Below, piece by piece: positions 13,954 to 21,882 of a DNA stretch of 32,088 nucleotides. Each line of letters begins with the position of its first letter. Positions within the stretch are counted from its first letter, which is position 1. The translations under genes and the position numbers were made by a program. The notes beneath the pieces were generated by a model. It ran no database searches. It was given only the letters and a program-made list of their open reading frames with translations, and was not told the DNA's origin. Origin of the DNA: an uncultured Christensenellaceae bacterium (GTDB lineage Bacteria; Bacillota; Clostridia; Christensenellales; Borkfalkiaceae); the NCBI GenBank assembly GCA_910587825.1, contig CAJUNJ010000015.1, positions 1 through 32,088 of the forward strand, given 5' to 3'.

Positions 13954-15669
13954 ATGGTTAATCTTAAAATAAACGGTATTCCCGTAAGCGTGCCGGAAGG
14001 TTCCACAGTTTTGCAGGCGGCAAGGGCGGCGAATATCAGAATACCCACCCTGTGTTATTTAAAGGACGTGCAATGCGTCGGTTCCTGCCGTATGTGTCTT
14101 GTGGAAGCTACGGGCGCAAGGGGGCTTGTCGCGGCGTGCGTTTATCCCGTTACAGAAGGAATGGAAGTGCGTACCAACACTCCCGCGGTCAGACAGTCCA
14201 GAAAGACAACCTTGGAACTTATCCTTTCCACGCATAAGAAAAAGTGTTTAAGCTGCGTGCGTTCAATGAATTGCGAGCTGCAAAAGCTTGCGCTCGAATA
14301 TAATGCGGAAGAAGATATGTTCGGCACAGACCACGACCTTAAACCTATCGACGATCTTTCCGCGTCGGTTGTCAGGGACAACAGTAAATGCGTAATGTGT
14401 ACACGCTGCGTCGCGGCGTGCGGGCAGCAGACGATAAGCGCGATAGGACCTAACAACAGAGGTTACGCAAAGGCGATAGGCTCGCCTTACGACGTGTCGC
14501 TGGCGTTTACGCCCTGCGTCAACTGCGGACAGTGCGTAGTCGCGTGCCCCGTCGGCGCGCTCTACGAAAAGAGTTCGGTTGCAGACGTCTGGGGCGCAAT
14601 CGTAGACCCCGATAAACAGGTCGTGTTCTTTACCGCTCCGTCTGTAAGGGCGACCTTGGGCGAAGCGTTCGGCCTGCCCGTCGGTACCAACGTCGAAGGC
14701 AAAATGATTTCGGCAATAAAACAGCTCGGCGACGTGAAGTGCTTCAATATGGACATTACCGCCGATTTGACTATTATGGAAGAAGCCGACGAATTACTGT
14801 CAAGGCTTCAAGGCGGTGGCGCGTTGCCTATGTTTACAAGCTGTTGCCCCGGCTGGGTCAAGTTTGCGGAACATTACTATCCGGAACTTCTTCCCAACAT
14901 ATCGACCTGCAAATCCCCGCAGGAAATGTTCTCTGCGTTGTTAAAAACTTATTATTGTCAGAAGAACGGCATTAAGCCGGAAAATCTTTACGTCGTATCC
15001 GTAATTCCCTGCACGGCCAAAAAGTTTGAAATTTCCCGCGAGGAGCTGGGTAATTACACCGACGCGGCAATCACCACGCGTGAGCTTGCCAAAATGGTAA
15101 AGGAAGCGGGTATTGATTTTGCCAACATAGCCGACGGCAAGTTCGATACGCCTTTCGAAGAAGCGAGCGGCGCGGGCGCCATTTTCGGCGCGACGGGCGG
15201 CGTTATGGAAGCGGCGTTAAGAACGGCGGCTTACAAACTCGGCGGAAGCGGCGCCCCGTTGGAGTTTAAGGAAGTCCGCGGAACGCAAGGCGTCAAGGAA
15301 GCCGAATACACCGTCGGCGGTACAACCGTAAAAGTTGCGGTGGCAAGCGGGCTTGGCAATGCAAGAAAGGTTATAGAAGCTGTAAAGAGCGGTGAAAAGG
15401 ATTACACGTTTATAGAAGTTATGGCTTGTCCCGGCGGATGTATAAACGGAGGAGGACAGCCCTACGTTCACGACGAGATACGCAATACGATAGACCTTAA
15501 AGCCGTGCGTGCGCAGGCGCTTTACGACTACGACGGCGAAAGCAGATTGCGCTGTTCGCACGACAATCCCGCGGTTGAAGTTATTTACAAGGAATTTTTG
15601 GGCAAGCCCAACGGACATAAATCGCACGAGCTTTTGCATACGACATATCACGAAAGGGAAAAATACTGA
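13954..15669 (+). CDS. hydA: [FeFe] hydrogenase catalytic subunit HydA
   Basis: A 571-residue hydrogen-producing or hydrogen-oxidising subunit. Plant-type [2Fe-2S] ligands begin at Cys34 (then Cys45, Cys48). A NuoG-like cluster site follows (KKCLSCVRSMNCELQ), then two [4Fe-4S] sets (Cys146-156 and Cys188-198). The H-cluster domain has all three signatures: TSCCPGW (Cys297 proton relay, Cys298 ligand), PCTAKKFE (Cys353) and ACPGGC (Cys492, Cys496) followed by GGGQP. All expected ligands are present, so the enzyme should be active once matured. The maturases HydE, HydF and HydG are not in this window. GGAG precedes ATG. A strong hairpin ends the operon. Confidence 0.97.
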   Translation: MVNLKINGIPVSVPEGSTVLQAARAANIRIPTLCYLKDVQCVGSCRMCLVEATGARGLVAACVYPVTEGMEVRTNTPAVRQSRKTTLELILSTHKKKCLSCVRSMNCELQKLALEYNAEEDMFGTDHDLKPIDDLSASVVRDNSKCVMCTRCVAACGQQTISAIGPNNRGYAKAIGSPYDVSLAFTPCVNCGQCVVACPVGALYEKSSVADVWGAIVDPDKQVVFFTAPSVRATLGEAFGLPVGTNVEGKMISAIKQLGDVKCFNMDITADLTIMEEADELLSRLQGGGALPMFTSCCPGWVKFAEHYYPELLPNISTCKSPQEMFSALLKTYYCQKNGIKPENLYVVSVIPCTAKKFEISREELGNYTDAAITTRELAKMVKEAGIDFANIADGKFDTPFEEASGAGAIFGATGGVMEAALRTAAYKLGGSGAPLEFKEVRGTQGVKEAEYTVGGTTVKVAVASGLGNARKVIEAVKSGEKDYTFIEVMACPGGCINGGGQPYVHDEIRNTIDLKAVRAQALYDYDGESRLRCSHDNPAVEVIYKEFLGKPNGHKSHELLHTTYHEREKY

Positions 15670-15675
15670 TAAGGC

Positions 15676-15700
15676 AAGCCCCGCGTTAAACGCGGGGCTT
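15676..15700 (+). terminator. Terminator of hydCBA
   Basis: AAGCCCCGCG pairs perfectly with CGCGGGGCTT across a TTAAA loop; a short TTTG follows. Confidence 0.8.
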
Positions 15701-15711
15701 TGAAAATAAAA

Positions 15712-15739
15712 TTAACCGCGCATTTTTATGCGCGGTTAA
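15712..15739 (-). terminator. Terminator of rpmB (minus strand)
   Basis: TTAACCGCGCAT pairs perfectly with ATGCGCGGTTAA across a four-base loop. Read on the minus strand it is followed by a T-rich run (TTTTATTTTC). A further short hairpin (AAGCGC / GCGCTT, 15755-15772) lies between it and the rpmB stop. Confidence 0.8.
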
Positions 15740-15780
15740 ATTCATTGATAAAGCAAGCGCTTTTACGCGCTTATAATAAG

Positions 15781-15963
15781 TTACGCCCTTTCAACCGATT
15801 TAAGGCATCTTGTGCAAACGTAACCCGTTACGGTTTTGCCTTCCGCCACGTACGTAACTTTCTGTACGTTGGCTTTGAAAGTCCTTCTCGTTCTTCTTTT
15901 CGAATGGCTTACGTTGTTGCCGGTCGTCTGACCCTTACCGCATACGCTGCATACTCTTGACAT
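15781..15963 (-). CDS. rpmB: 50S ribosomal protein L28 (zinc-binding form)
   Basis: A 60-residue ribosomal protein. It begins MSRVCSVCGKG, then SHSKRRTRRTFKANVQ and ends with GYVCTRCLKSVER. The two CXXC pairs mark the zinc-containing form of L28, as opposed to Cys-free paralogues used in zinc shortage. A strong Shine-Dalgarno (GGAGGTG) lies upstream. It is divergent from yloU-yloV, the same arrangement as in Bacillus subtilis. Confidence 0.96.
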   Translation of the reverse strand: MSRVCSVCGKGQTTGNNVSHSKRRTRRTFKANVQKVTYVAEGKTVTGYVCTRCLKSVERA

Positions 15964-16036
15964 ATCGATACACCTCCGTGTGTTTAAGCTTAAAAATCAA
16001 AGTTAAAAATAAGCCGTTAACCAAACGACCTTAATT

Positions 16037-16065
16037 ACTATAACACGGCGTTTGCAAAAAATCAA
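16037..16065 (-). promoter_or_regulatory. rpmB promoter
   Basis: On the minus strand TTGATT (16065-16060), 17 bases, then TATAGT (16042-16037). Confidence 0.65.
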
Positions 16066-16132
16066 ACAAAAACGGCGGCAATGTTTAAATTTTTTTGAAT
16101 TTTACCAAATAATTTACAGGTAAATGCAAAAA

Positions 16133-16187
16133 CTTCTTGCAAAAATACAATAATCTTCTTGCAAAAATGAAATTTATGTTATAGAAT
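16133..16187 (+). promoter_or_regulatory. yloU-yloV promoter with a 14-base direct repeat
   Basis: CTTCTTGCAAAAAT occurs at 16133-16146 and again at 16155-16168, 22 bp (about two helical turns) apart. The second copy supplies the -35 TTGCAA (16159-16164), followed by 17 bases and TAGAAT (16182-16187). The upstream copy may be an activator or repressor site or a duplicated promoter element. Confidence 0.6.
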
Positions 16188-16208
16188 ATTATTCGTACAG
16201 GTAATATC

Positions 16209-16559
16209 ATGGCAGTAAACACAAGCAACGTATACGGTAAAATATCAATATCCGACGCCGCCATTTCAAAGGTGGCAAAGAATGCTGCCCTTGAATGTTA
16301 CGGCATCGTAGATACGGTATCCCGTAGGTTTACCGACTCTCTGTCGGAGCTTCTGAAAAAACAGTCGGGAGGCAAGGGCATAAAAGTCGTTACTTCCGGC
16401 GACAGAATTTTTATCGACGTGTACGTCATAATCAAGTACGGCGTATCAATTAACGCCGTTGCAGAATCACTTAAAGAAAGCGTTAAATACAAGGTTGAAA
16501 AATTCACGGGTATGATAGTCGATACCGTGAACGTTAATATTATCGGGGTAAAACTGTAA
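16209..16559 (+). CDS. yloU: Asp23/Gls24 family protein (YloU)
   Basis: A 116-residue Asp23-family protein. The N-terminal GKISISDAAISKVAKNAALECYGI and the C-terminal VKYKVEKFTGMIVDTVNVNI are the family core, with alternating strands and helices. The family is linked to envelope stress and, next to YloV, to fatty-acid metabolism; the exact biochemical role is not known. AGGTAA lies just before ATG. A 9-bp hairpin (TAGCTGTAC / GTACAGCTA, 16560-16583) separates it from yloV without a T-run, so the two are probably co-transcribed. Confidence 0.92.
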   Translation: MAVNTSNVYGKISISDAAISKVAKNAALECYGIVDTVSRRFTDSLSELLKKQSGGKGIKVVTSGDRIFIDVYVIIKYGVSINAVAESLKESVKYKVEKFTGMIVDTVNVNIIGVKL

Positions 16560-16622
16560 TAGCTGTACTGTACGGTACAGCTATACTCGATTTAAGCACA
16601 TCAACCCTTCACAAGGAGTAAT

Positions 16623-18278
16623 ATGCAAAAAACCATCAACAGTACCGAATTCCGCAAAATGGTTGCGGGCGGTGCGAGAATGTTAGATATAAACAGGGCT
16701 AAGGTCGACGCTTTAAACGTATTCCCCGTTCCCGACGGGGATACTGGTACGAATATGTCGCTTACCCTTCAATCTGCGGTCAAGGAAATGAACGCGTGTT
16801 CTTCCAACCGCTTTCAGGAAATATGCGACGCCGTGTCCAAGGGCGCTTTAAGGGGCGCGCGCGGAAATTCGGGCGTTATATCTTCACAGATTTTCAGGGG
16901 GATATGCTCCGTTCTTAAAGACACCAAGGACGCGTTCGATACCAAAACTTTCGCAAAGGCTATGGAAGCGGGTACAAAGGTCGCTTACAGCGCGGTGTCC
17001 ATTCCCAAGGAAGGTACGATTTTAACCGTCGTAAGACTTATGAGCGAAGCCGCCCCCAAGCTTGCAAACAAGAACAAAGATTTCGTTGAATTTCTTACGG
17101 CTTTGATAGAAGTCGGCGACGAAGCGCTTGCAAAGACGCCCGAACTTCTTCCCGTTCTTAAAAAGGCGGGCGTGGTAGACTCCGGCGGTGTCGGGCTTAT
17201 GACCATAATGCGCGGCTTCCTTGCCGCTATCACGGGCGAAGAGCTTGACGCCGACTCTATTCCCACCGAAGCTTCGGACGGAAAAAAGAGCGACGAAGAT
17301 TTATTCGATGACAATTCTGATATAATCAATCTCGATCTGGGCGATATAGAGTTTGCCTACTGTACCGAGTTTTTTATTATACACTTAAAACAAATGACGA
17401 CGCTTGCCGACATTGACAAGCTTAAAGAAAAACTTATGGGCATAGGCGATTCCGTAATTTGCATCGGCGACCTGGAACTCGTTAAAGTCCACGTCCACAC
17501 CAACACCCCCGGCGTCGCTTTGAGCTACGCGCTCGAACTCGGCGAACTCGACAGGCTTAAAATAGAAAATATGCTTGAAGAGAACAGGGCGCTCAAAGCC
17601 AAGCTCGAAGCCGAGAAAAAGGAAATGGGTATGCTTGCAATCTGCGCAGGTTCGGGACTTGAAGAGATATTCAAAGACCTTATGTGCGACAGGGTTATAG
17701 AAGGCGGGCAGACTATGAACCCGTCGGCGCAGGATATTGCCGACGCCGTGCAGAAGATAAACGCTTCCAACGTTTTCGTCTTCCCCAACAATTCAAACGT
17801 CATTCTCGCGGCGGAACAGGCAAAAGCGCTTGTCAGCAACCGCACCATACACGTTATACCCACTAAAAACGTAGCGCAGGGTTTTGCGGCGGCGCTTGCG
17901 TTTAATCCGGAAGCTTCCGTCCCCGAAAACAAGACGGATATGACCCACGCTATCGACAACGTTGCGTCAGGGCTTGTTACCCGCGCCGTGCGCAACACTA
18001 CGATGAACGGCTTCAAGCTTAAAGAAGGCGACATAATCGGACTTGACAACAAGCGTATACTTGCCAAATCCGACAACAAGGACGACGCCACGCTTGCGCT
18101 TATAAAGGCGCTTAAAAAGGACGACCACGAAATGATAACCCTCTATTACGGTGCGGGAATCGGCGACGAAGAGGCGGCTGCTCTTACGGAAAAAATTACG
18201 GAAGCTTATCCCGATTGCGACGTGGACTGTCATTTCGGGGGGCAGCCTGTGTATTATTATATGGTATCCTTGGAGTAG
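16623..18278 (+). CDS. yloV: DAK2-domain fatty acid kinase-like protein (YloV/FakA)
   Basis: A 551-residue cytoplasmic protein of the FakA type. The N-terminal DhaL-like ATP domain carries NVFPVPDGDTGTNM (residues 32-45, Mg-ATP Asp residues) and ARGNSGVISSQ around 82. A middle segment (KVHVHTNTPG near 290) and a C-terminal domain with NNSNVILAAEQA follow, ending in a DegV-like alpha/beta region (LYYGAGIGDEEA). FakA phosphorylates fatty acids carried by DegV/FakB proteins; no FakB gene is in this window. AGGAG lies four bases before ATG. The order rpmB / yloU / yloV / recG is conserved with Bacillus, except that the serine dehydratase genes found there are absent. Confidence 0.93.
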   Translation: MQKTINSTEFRKMVAGGARMLDINRAKVDALNVFPVPDGDTGTNMSLTLQSAVKEMNACSSNRFQEICDAVSKGALRGARGNSGVISSQIFRGICSVLKDTKDAFDTKTFAKAMEAGTKVAYSAVSIPKEGTILTVVRLMSEAAPKLANKNKDFVEFLTALIEVGDEALAKTPELLPVLKKAGVVDSGGVGLMTIMRGFLAAITGEELDADSIPTEASDGKKSDEDLFDDNSDIINLDLGDIEFAYCTEFFIIHLKQMTTLADIDKLKEKLMGIGDSVICIGDLELVKVHVHTNTPGVALSYALELGELDRLKIENMLEENRALKAKLEAEKKEMGMLAICAGSGLEEIFKDLMCDRVIEGGQTMNPSAQDIADAVQKINASNVFVFPNNSNVILAAEQAKALVSNRTIHVIPTKNVAQGFAAALAFNPEASVPENKTDMTHAIDNVASGLVTRAVRNTTMNGFKLKEGDIIGLDNKRILAKSDNKDDATLALIKALKKDDHEMITLYYGAGIGDEEAAALTEKITEAYPDCDVDCHFGGQPVYYYMVSLE

Positions 18279-18406
18279 AAAAACTCTGTCTAAGCATCGC
18301 ATATGGGTGTCGCGCTCCGCTTTACTTCGGTCAAATACTTCTGTGTATGCTCCCTTGTAAATGCTCGTGCTCCTTGCTTTGCTCGCTTATCCGAAGTTTT
18401 TGCGGG

Positions 18407-18449
18407 TTCACGGATTTCGCAGGCGTAGAATAGCCGAGAAATTCGTGAA
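18407..18449 (+). repeat. Inverted repeat in the yloV-recG gap
   Basis: TTCACGGATTTC (18407-18418) and GAAATTCGTGAA (18438-18449) pair at 11 of 12 positions around a 19-base loop. The TTCACG-AATTT type ends resemble the repeats at 8804 and 20726. The rest of the 180-bp gap (18279-18458) holds no recognisable gene. Confidence 0.5.
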
Positions 18450-18458
18450 TATTTTTTT

Positions 18459-20465
18459 ATGGAGCTTAATTCGTTAAGATACGTTTCCGAAAAGAGGGAA
18501 CGTGAATTCAACAAACTTAATATTTACACCGCCGAAGATTTGTGCCGTCATTTCCCGCGCGACTATCTCGATATGACCGAAATTTCGCCTTTGGCGGGTG
18601 CGTATCATCACGATATTATTTTGACCGCGTGCGAAGTGCTTAGCGTCGAATACAACCGTTATTCCCGCCGTCCCTATGTAAAGGCATTGTGCCAGCAGGG
18701 CGGCTATGTTTTCAACGCAATCTGGTTTAACCAGCCTTACGTCGCTTCTAAACTTACCCGCGGTCTGTACCTGTTTTACGGCAGGGTGCAAAACAAGTAC
18801 GGTACGGGCTGTTCTATGATAAATCCCTCTTTCGAACGCGCCGACGACAACCGCCGTTTGAAGGGTTTAATTCCCGTCTATCCGCTTTCGGGCGGTCTTA
18901 CGCAGGGCGTAGTGCGTTCAACGGTTAAAAATGCGCTTGAAAAGGTAAAGATAGAAAGTCTTATCCCGTCGTTTCTCCGTAACAAATATGCGCTTATCCC
19001 GCTTGCGGAAGCTTATAAAAAAGTGCACTGTCCGCAATCGCGCGACGATATTAAACTCGGCTCCGAACGCATTGCTCTCGAAGAATATTTTTTGCTTATT
19101 TCGGCATTCAAAGTCGTAAAGGGCGGGCGTGACGACGCAAGGCTTAAAAGCTATTCCGTCACCCGCGGCGGGCTTGAAGAGTTTATTTCCCGTTTTCCGT
19201 TTGCCTTTACCGGCGGACAGAAAACCGCCGTTGAAGAAATTTTTTCGGATATAAAATCTCCGCGCACGATGAACAGGCTTTTGCAGGGCGACGTCGGAAG
19301 CGGCAAAACCGCCGTCGCGCTTGCGGGTATATATATGGCTGTAAGCTCTGGTTATCAGGCGGCTATGATTGCCCCTACCGAAGTGCTTGCCTTGCAGAAC
19401 GCTCAGCTTATAAAAAAATATTTTCCCGAATATCGGGTCGCAAGTCTTACGGGTTCGACTTCTGCTTCCGATAAAAAAGCAATTAAAAAAGCCCTCGCAT
19501 CGGGGGAAGCGGACATAGTCTGCGGGACGCACGCCGTTATTCAGGGGGACGTTGTCTTTAAAAATCTTTCGTTCGTCGTCTGCGACGAACAGCACCGCTT
19601 CGGCGTGGCACAGCGCGCTTCGCTTTCGGAAAAGGGGGAGGGGTGCGACGTTCTCGTTATGTCTGCAACGCCCATACCTCGCACATTGTCGCTGATTTTT
19701 TACGGCGACCTCGATATTTCCGTCATAAAGGACAAACCCTCGAACCGTTTGGAAATAACCACGGCGATTATTCCCGAACGCAAGTATTCGGATATGTACA
19801 GATACGTGGAGGAACAGGCAAAGCTCGGCAACCGCGCTTATTTCGTCTGCCCCAAAATCGAAGGCGACGAAGAGGGGACGGTAATGTCGGTTACCGAACT
19901 TTTCGAAGAACTGAAAGTAAAAATGCCGTCCGTGCGCGTCGCTCTTTTGCACGGCAAGATGAAGGACGCGGAAAAGACCGCGGTGGTGTCGGCGTTCAAA
20001 TCGGGAGAATACGACTGCCTTGTGTCGACAACCGTTATCGAAGTCGGGGTCGACGTCCCCGAAGCGACGACTATGATTATTTACAACGCCGAAAGGTTCG
20101 GTCTTGCCCAGCTTCACCAGCTCCGCGGACGCGTAGGCAGGGGTGACAGGAAAAGTTATTGCTTTCTTCTCTGCGGCGTAGATACGGACGAAGCCCGCGC
20201 AAGGCTTTCGGTAATCGTAAACAATTCAGACGGCTTTAAGATTGCCGACGAAGATTTGAAGCTTCGCGGCGGCGGAGATTTTATGGGTACCCGTCAAAGC
20301 GGTAAAATGCTTAACGACATTAAAAATTTGAAGTACCCCGTCGAGGCCGTTTTTACCGCGAAAGCAATTTCGGACGAAGCTTTTTCGGGTCGGTTTGACG
20401 TAAAGCTTTTAACCCGTATTGCCGCGGAAAAGTACGAAAGTTTAAAGGATATAACTTTAAACTGA
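18459..20465 (+). CDS. recG: ATP-dependent DNA helicase RecG
   Basis: A 668-residue branched-DNA helicase that reverses stalled forks and processes recombination intermediates. The N-terminal ~250 residues include the wedge/OB domain (LCRHFPRDYLDM near the start). Helicase motifs follow: GDVGSGKTAVA (Walker A), APTEVLA (Ia), CDEQHRFG (II, DEQH box), SATPIP (III), VSTTVIEVGVDVPEA (V) and QLRGRVGRG (VI), then a RecG C-terminal LKLRGGGDFMGTRQSG. The length is normal. There is no Shine-Dalgarno before ATG 18459, and I see no convincing promoter, so the start is supported mainly by the family-typical N-terminus. Confidence 0.96.
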   Translation: MELNSLRYVSEKREREFNKLNIYTAEDLCRHFPRDYLDMTEISPLAGAYHHDIILTACEVLSVEYNRYSRRPYVKALCQQGGYVFNAIWFNQPYVASKLTRGLYLFYGRVQNKYGTGCSMINPSFERADDNRRLKGLIPVYPLSGGLTQGVVRSTVKNALEKVKIESLIPSFLRNKYALIPLAEAYKKVHCPQSRDDIKLGSERIALEEYFLLISAFKVVKGGRDDARLKSYSVTRGGLEEFISRFPFAFTGGQKTAVEEIFSDIKSPRTMNRLLQGDVGSGKTAVALAGIYMAVSSGYQAAMIAPTEVLALQNAQLIKKYFPEYRVASLTGSTSASDKKAIKKALASGEADIVCGTHAVIQGDVVFKNLSFVVCDEQHRFGVAQRASLSEKGEGCDVLVMSATPIPRTLSLIFYGDLDISVIKDKPSNRLEITTAIIPERKYSDMYRYVEEQAKLGNRAYFVCPKIEGDEEGTVMSVTELFEELKVKMPSVRVALLHGKMKDAEKTAVVSAFKSGEYDCLVSTTVIEVGVDVPEATTMIIYNAERFGLAQLHQLRGRVGRGDRKSYCFLLCGVDTDEARARLSVIVNNSDGFKIADEDLKLRGGGDFMGTRQSGKMLNDIKNLKYPVEAVFTAKAISDEAFSGRFDVKLLTRIAAEKYESLKDITLN

Positions 20466-20506
20466 CCGCCCGCGCCCTAAAATAAAAAAAACTTGCTTTA
20501 AAACGT

Positions 20507-20535
20507 TTGACAAAGTTTGTCAACTTTGTTAAAAT
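20507..20535 (+). promoter_or_regulatory. Promoter upstream of rpsL, overlapped by a palindrome
   Basis: TTGACA at 20507-20512, 17 bases, TAAAAT at 20530-20535. The -35 is part of the perfect palindrome TTGACAAAGTTTGTCAA (20507-20523), and an overlapping inverted repeat ACAAAGTT ... AACTTTGT follows. A terminator-type hairpin lies just downstream, so a transcript from here would have to read through it to reach rpsL. Confidence 0.6.
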
Positions 20536-20557
20536 TGCCTTTGCGATTATGCTTAGC

Positions 20558-20585
20558 GTGGGTTATTGCGTAACCCGCATTTTTT
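20558..20585 (+). terminator. Hairpin with T-run: recG terminator or rpsL attenuator
   Basis: GTGGGTTA (20558-20565) pairs with TAACCCGC (20571-20578) with one G-T pair, loop TTGCG, followed by ATTTTTT. It lies downstream of the promoter at 20507-20535. Confidence 0.75.
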
Positions 20586-20611
20586 CGCGTTATCGGCGCA
20601 GTCCTGCATTC

Positions 20612-20726
20612 ATTCGATTACGCCGAAAATCGGCAAGATTGAATACAGTTAAACAGTTAAGCCGGTTAACGACAAAAGCAATCGCACGAAAATTTAATTC
20701 GCAGAATAGAACTAAATTTTCGTGAA
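20612..20726 (-). repeat. Intergenic repeat, copy B (minus orientation)
   Basis: This ~115-bp element aligns, reversed, with copy A at 8804-8907. It contains a perfect 12-bp inverted repeat, CACGAAAATTTA (20685-20696) with TAAATTTTCGTG (20713-20724), and the 25-base block at 20612-20636 that matches copy A at 23 positions. The 350-bp recG-rpsL gap otherwise holds the promoter and hairpin listed and no convincing gene. Confidence 0.6.
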
Positions 20727-20815
20727 TCACTTTATTTATTCCCCACCGTATTAAGGGTATGCGGTGTAAGAATATATTCCACAGGTTTATTACCGAGTAA
20801 AACAAGGAGGATATT

Positions 20816-21187
20816 ATGCCTACAATTAACCAGCTTATCAGAAACGGCAGAGAAAAACAGGTTTTCAAGAGCAAGTCGCCCATATTGGACAACTGCCCCC
20901 AGAAGCGCGGCGTATGCCTTTCGGTTACGACTACCACGCCTAAAAAACCCAACTCTGCTATAAGAAAGATTGCAAGGGTAAGACTTACCAACAAGCAGGA
21001 AGGTACCGTTTACATTCCCGGCGAAGGTCACAACTTGCAGGAACACTCGTCCGTGCTAATAAGGGGCGGAAGAGTTAAGGATTTGCCCGGCGTTCGTTAC
21101 CACATCATCCGCGGCGCATTGGATACCGCAGGCGTGTCGAAGCGCAAACAGGCGCGTTCGAGATACGGCGCAAAACGTCCTAAATAA
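20816..21187 (+). CDS. rpsL: 30S ribosomal protein S12
   Basis: A 123-residue decoding-centre ribosomal protein. It begins MPTINQLIRNGREK and carries CPQKRGVC, TTTTPKKPNSAIRK (the Lys hit by streptomycin-resistance mutations is the normal residue), IPGEGHNLQEHS and GRVKDLPGVRYH, another resistance hot-spot with the normal Lys. It therefore looks streptomycin-sensitive. A full AAGGAGG lies six bases before ATG. It is the first gene of the str-type cluster, but 209 bases separate it from rpsG. Confidence 0.98.
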   Translation: MPTINQLIRNGREKQVFKSKSPILDNCPQKRGVCLSVTTTTPKKPNSAIRKIARVRLTNKQEGTVYIPGEGHNLQEHSSVLIRGGRVKDLPGVRYHIIRGALDTAGVSKRKQARSRYGAKRPK

Positions 21188-21396
21188 TTCACGTTTTTTA
21201 TTTCTGTTCTGCGAAATAAAATAAATTCTCCTACTTGTTTTCGGAATATATCTACCCTTACCGATAAGAGTAGGCAGTATTCGTTATTGTATAAATAACG
21301 GAGAAGGTTTGCTACATCTTTCGTGATGCAAGCAATAGCTTATTTAAAGGTATTAAGTACCCTTAAAAACGATAAAAAAATAAAGGAGTAAAAATT
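21188..21396 (+). other. 209-base structured spacer between rpsL and rpsG
   Basis: No gene is seen here. Several possible stems occur in series: TTTTATTT / AAATAAAA just after the rpsL stop, CCTAC / GTAGG, CGTTAT / ATAACG, a CATC / GATG stem with flanking TTGC / GCAA, and AAGGTA / TACC-TT. AAGGAG lies close to the rpsG start. This could be a regulatory leader for rpsG-fusA or a processing site. Confidence 0.4.
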
Positions 21397-21867
21397 ATGC
21401 CCAGAAGAGGCGGCGTTCCCAAGAGGGACGTATTACCCGATCCCGTGTACGGCAGCAAGGTTGTTACCAAGCTTGTAAACCAGATTATGTACGACGGTAA
21501 GAGGGGAACGGCACAGAACATTGTTTATGGTGCCTTTGATATAATGAGTGAAAAACTCGGAAAAGACCCTATGGAAATTTTCAATCAGGCAATGAACAAC
21601 ATTATGCCCGTATTGGAAGTTAAGGCAAGGCGCGTCGGCGGCGCAAACTATCAGGTTCCCATTGAAATCAGACCCGAAAGAAGACAGACGCTTGCAATCC
21701 GCTGGCTTGTCATCGCAACGCGCAAAAGAAGCGAACGTGAAACCGCGCAAAAGCTTGCGGCGGAACTTATGGAAGCTTACAACAACGCAGGCGGCGCAGT
21801 CAAGAAAAAGGAAGACACGCACAGAATGGCGGAAGCAAACAAGGCGTTTGCGCATTTCAGATTCTGA
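21397..21867 (+). CDS. rpsG: 30S ribosomal protein S7
   Basis: A 156-residue 30S head assembly protein that binds the 3' major domain of 16S rRNA, and in many bacteria the translational regulator of its own operon. It begins MPRRGGVPKRDVLPDPVYGS and carries KLVNQIMYDGKRGTAQNI, VKARRVGGANYQVPIEI, RPERRQTLAIRWL and the C-terminal HRMAEANKAFAHFRF. The length is normal. AAGGAG precedes ATG. fusA follows after 15 bases. Confidence 0.98.
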   Translation: MPRRGGVPKRDVLPDPVYGSKVVTKLVNQIMYDGKRGTAQNIVYGAFDIMSEKLGKDPMEIFNQAMNNIMPVLEVKARRVGGANYQVPIEIRPERRQTLAIRWLVIATRKRSERETAQKLAAELMEAYNNAGGAVKKKEDTHRMAEANKAFAHFRF

Positions 21868-21882
21868 GTTTGAGGAATTAAT

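Noticed and set aside
18279..18458. Short frames in the yloV-recG gap as genes
   Set aside because: The peptides are rich in Cys, Leu and Ser with no ribosome site, and overlap an inverted repeat. They look like chance frames.
18918..20117. Long minus-strand open frame (399 codons) opposite recG
   Set aside because: It lies wholly inside recG, which has all helicase motifs. The antisense peptide has no recognisable domain and reflects codon bias.
20507..20725. 72-codon plus-strand frame in the recG-rpsL gap
   Set aside because: Its start lies on the -35 of a promoter and it runs through the terminator hairpin and the intergenic repeat. The peptide has no family features and there is no ribosome site.
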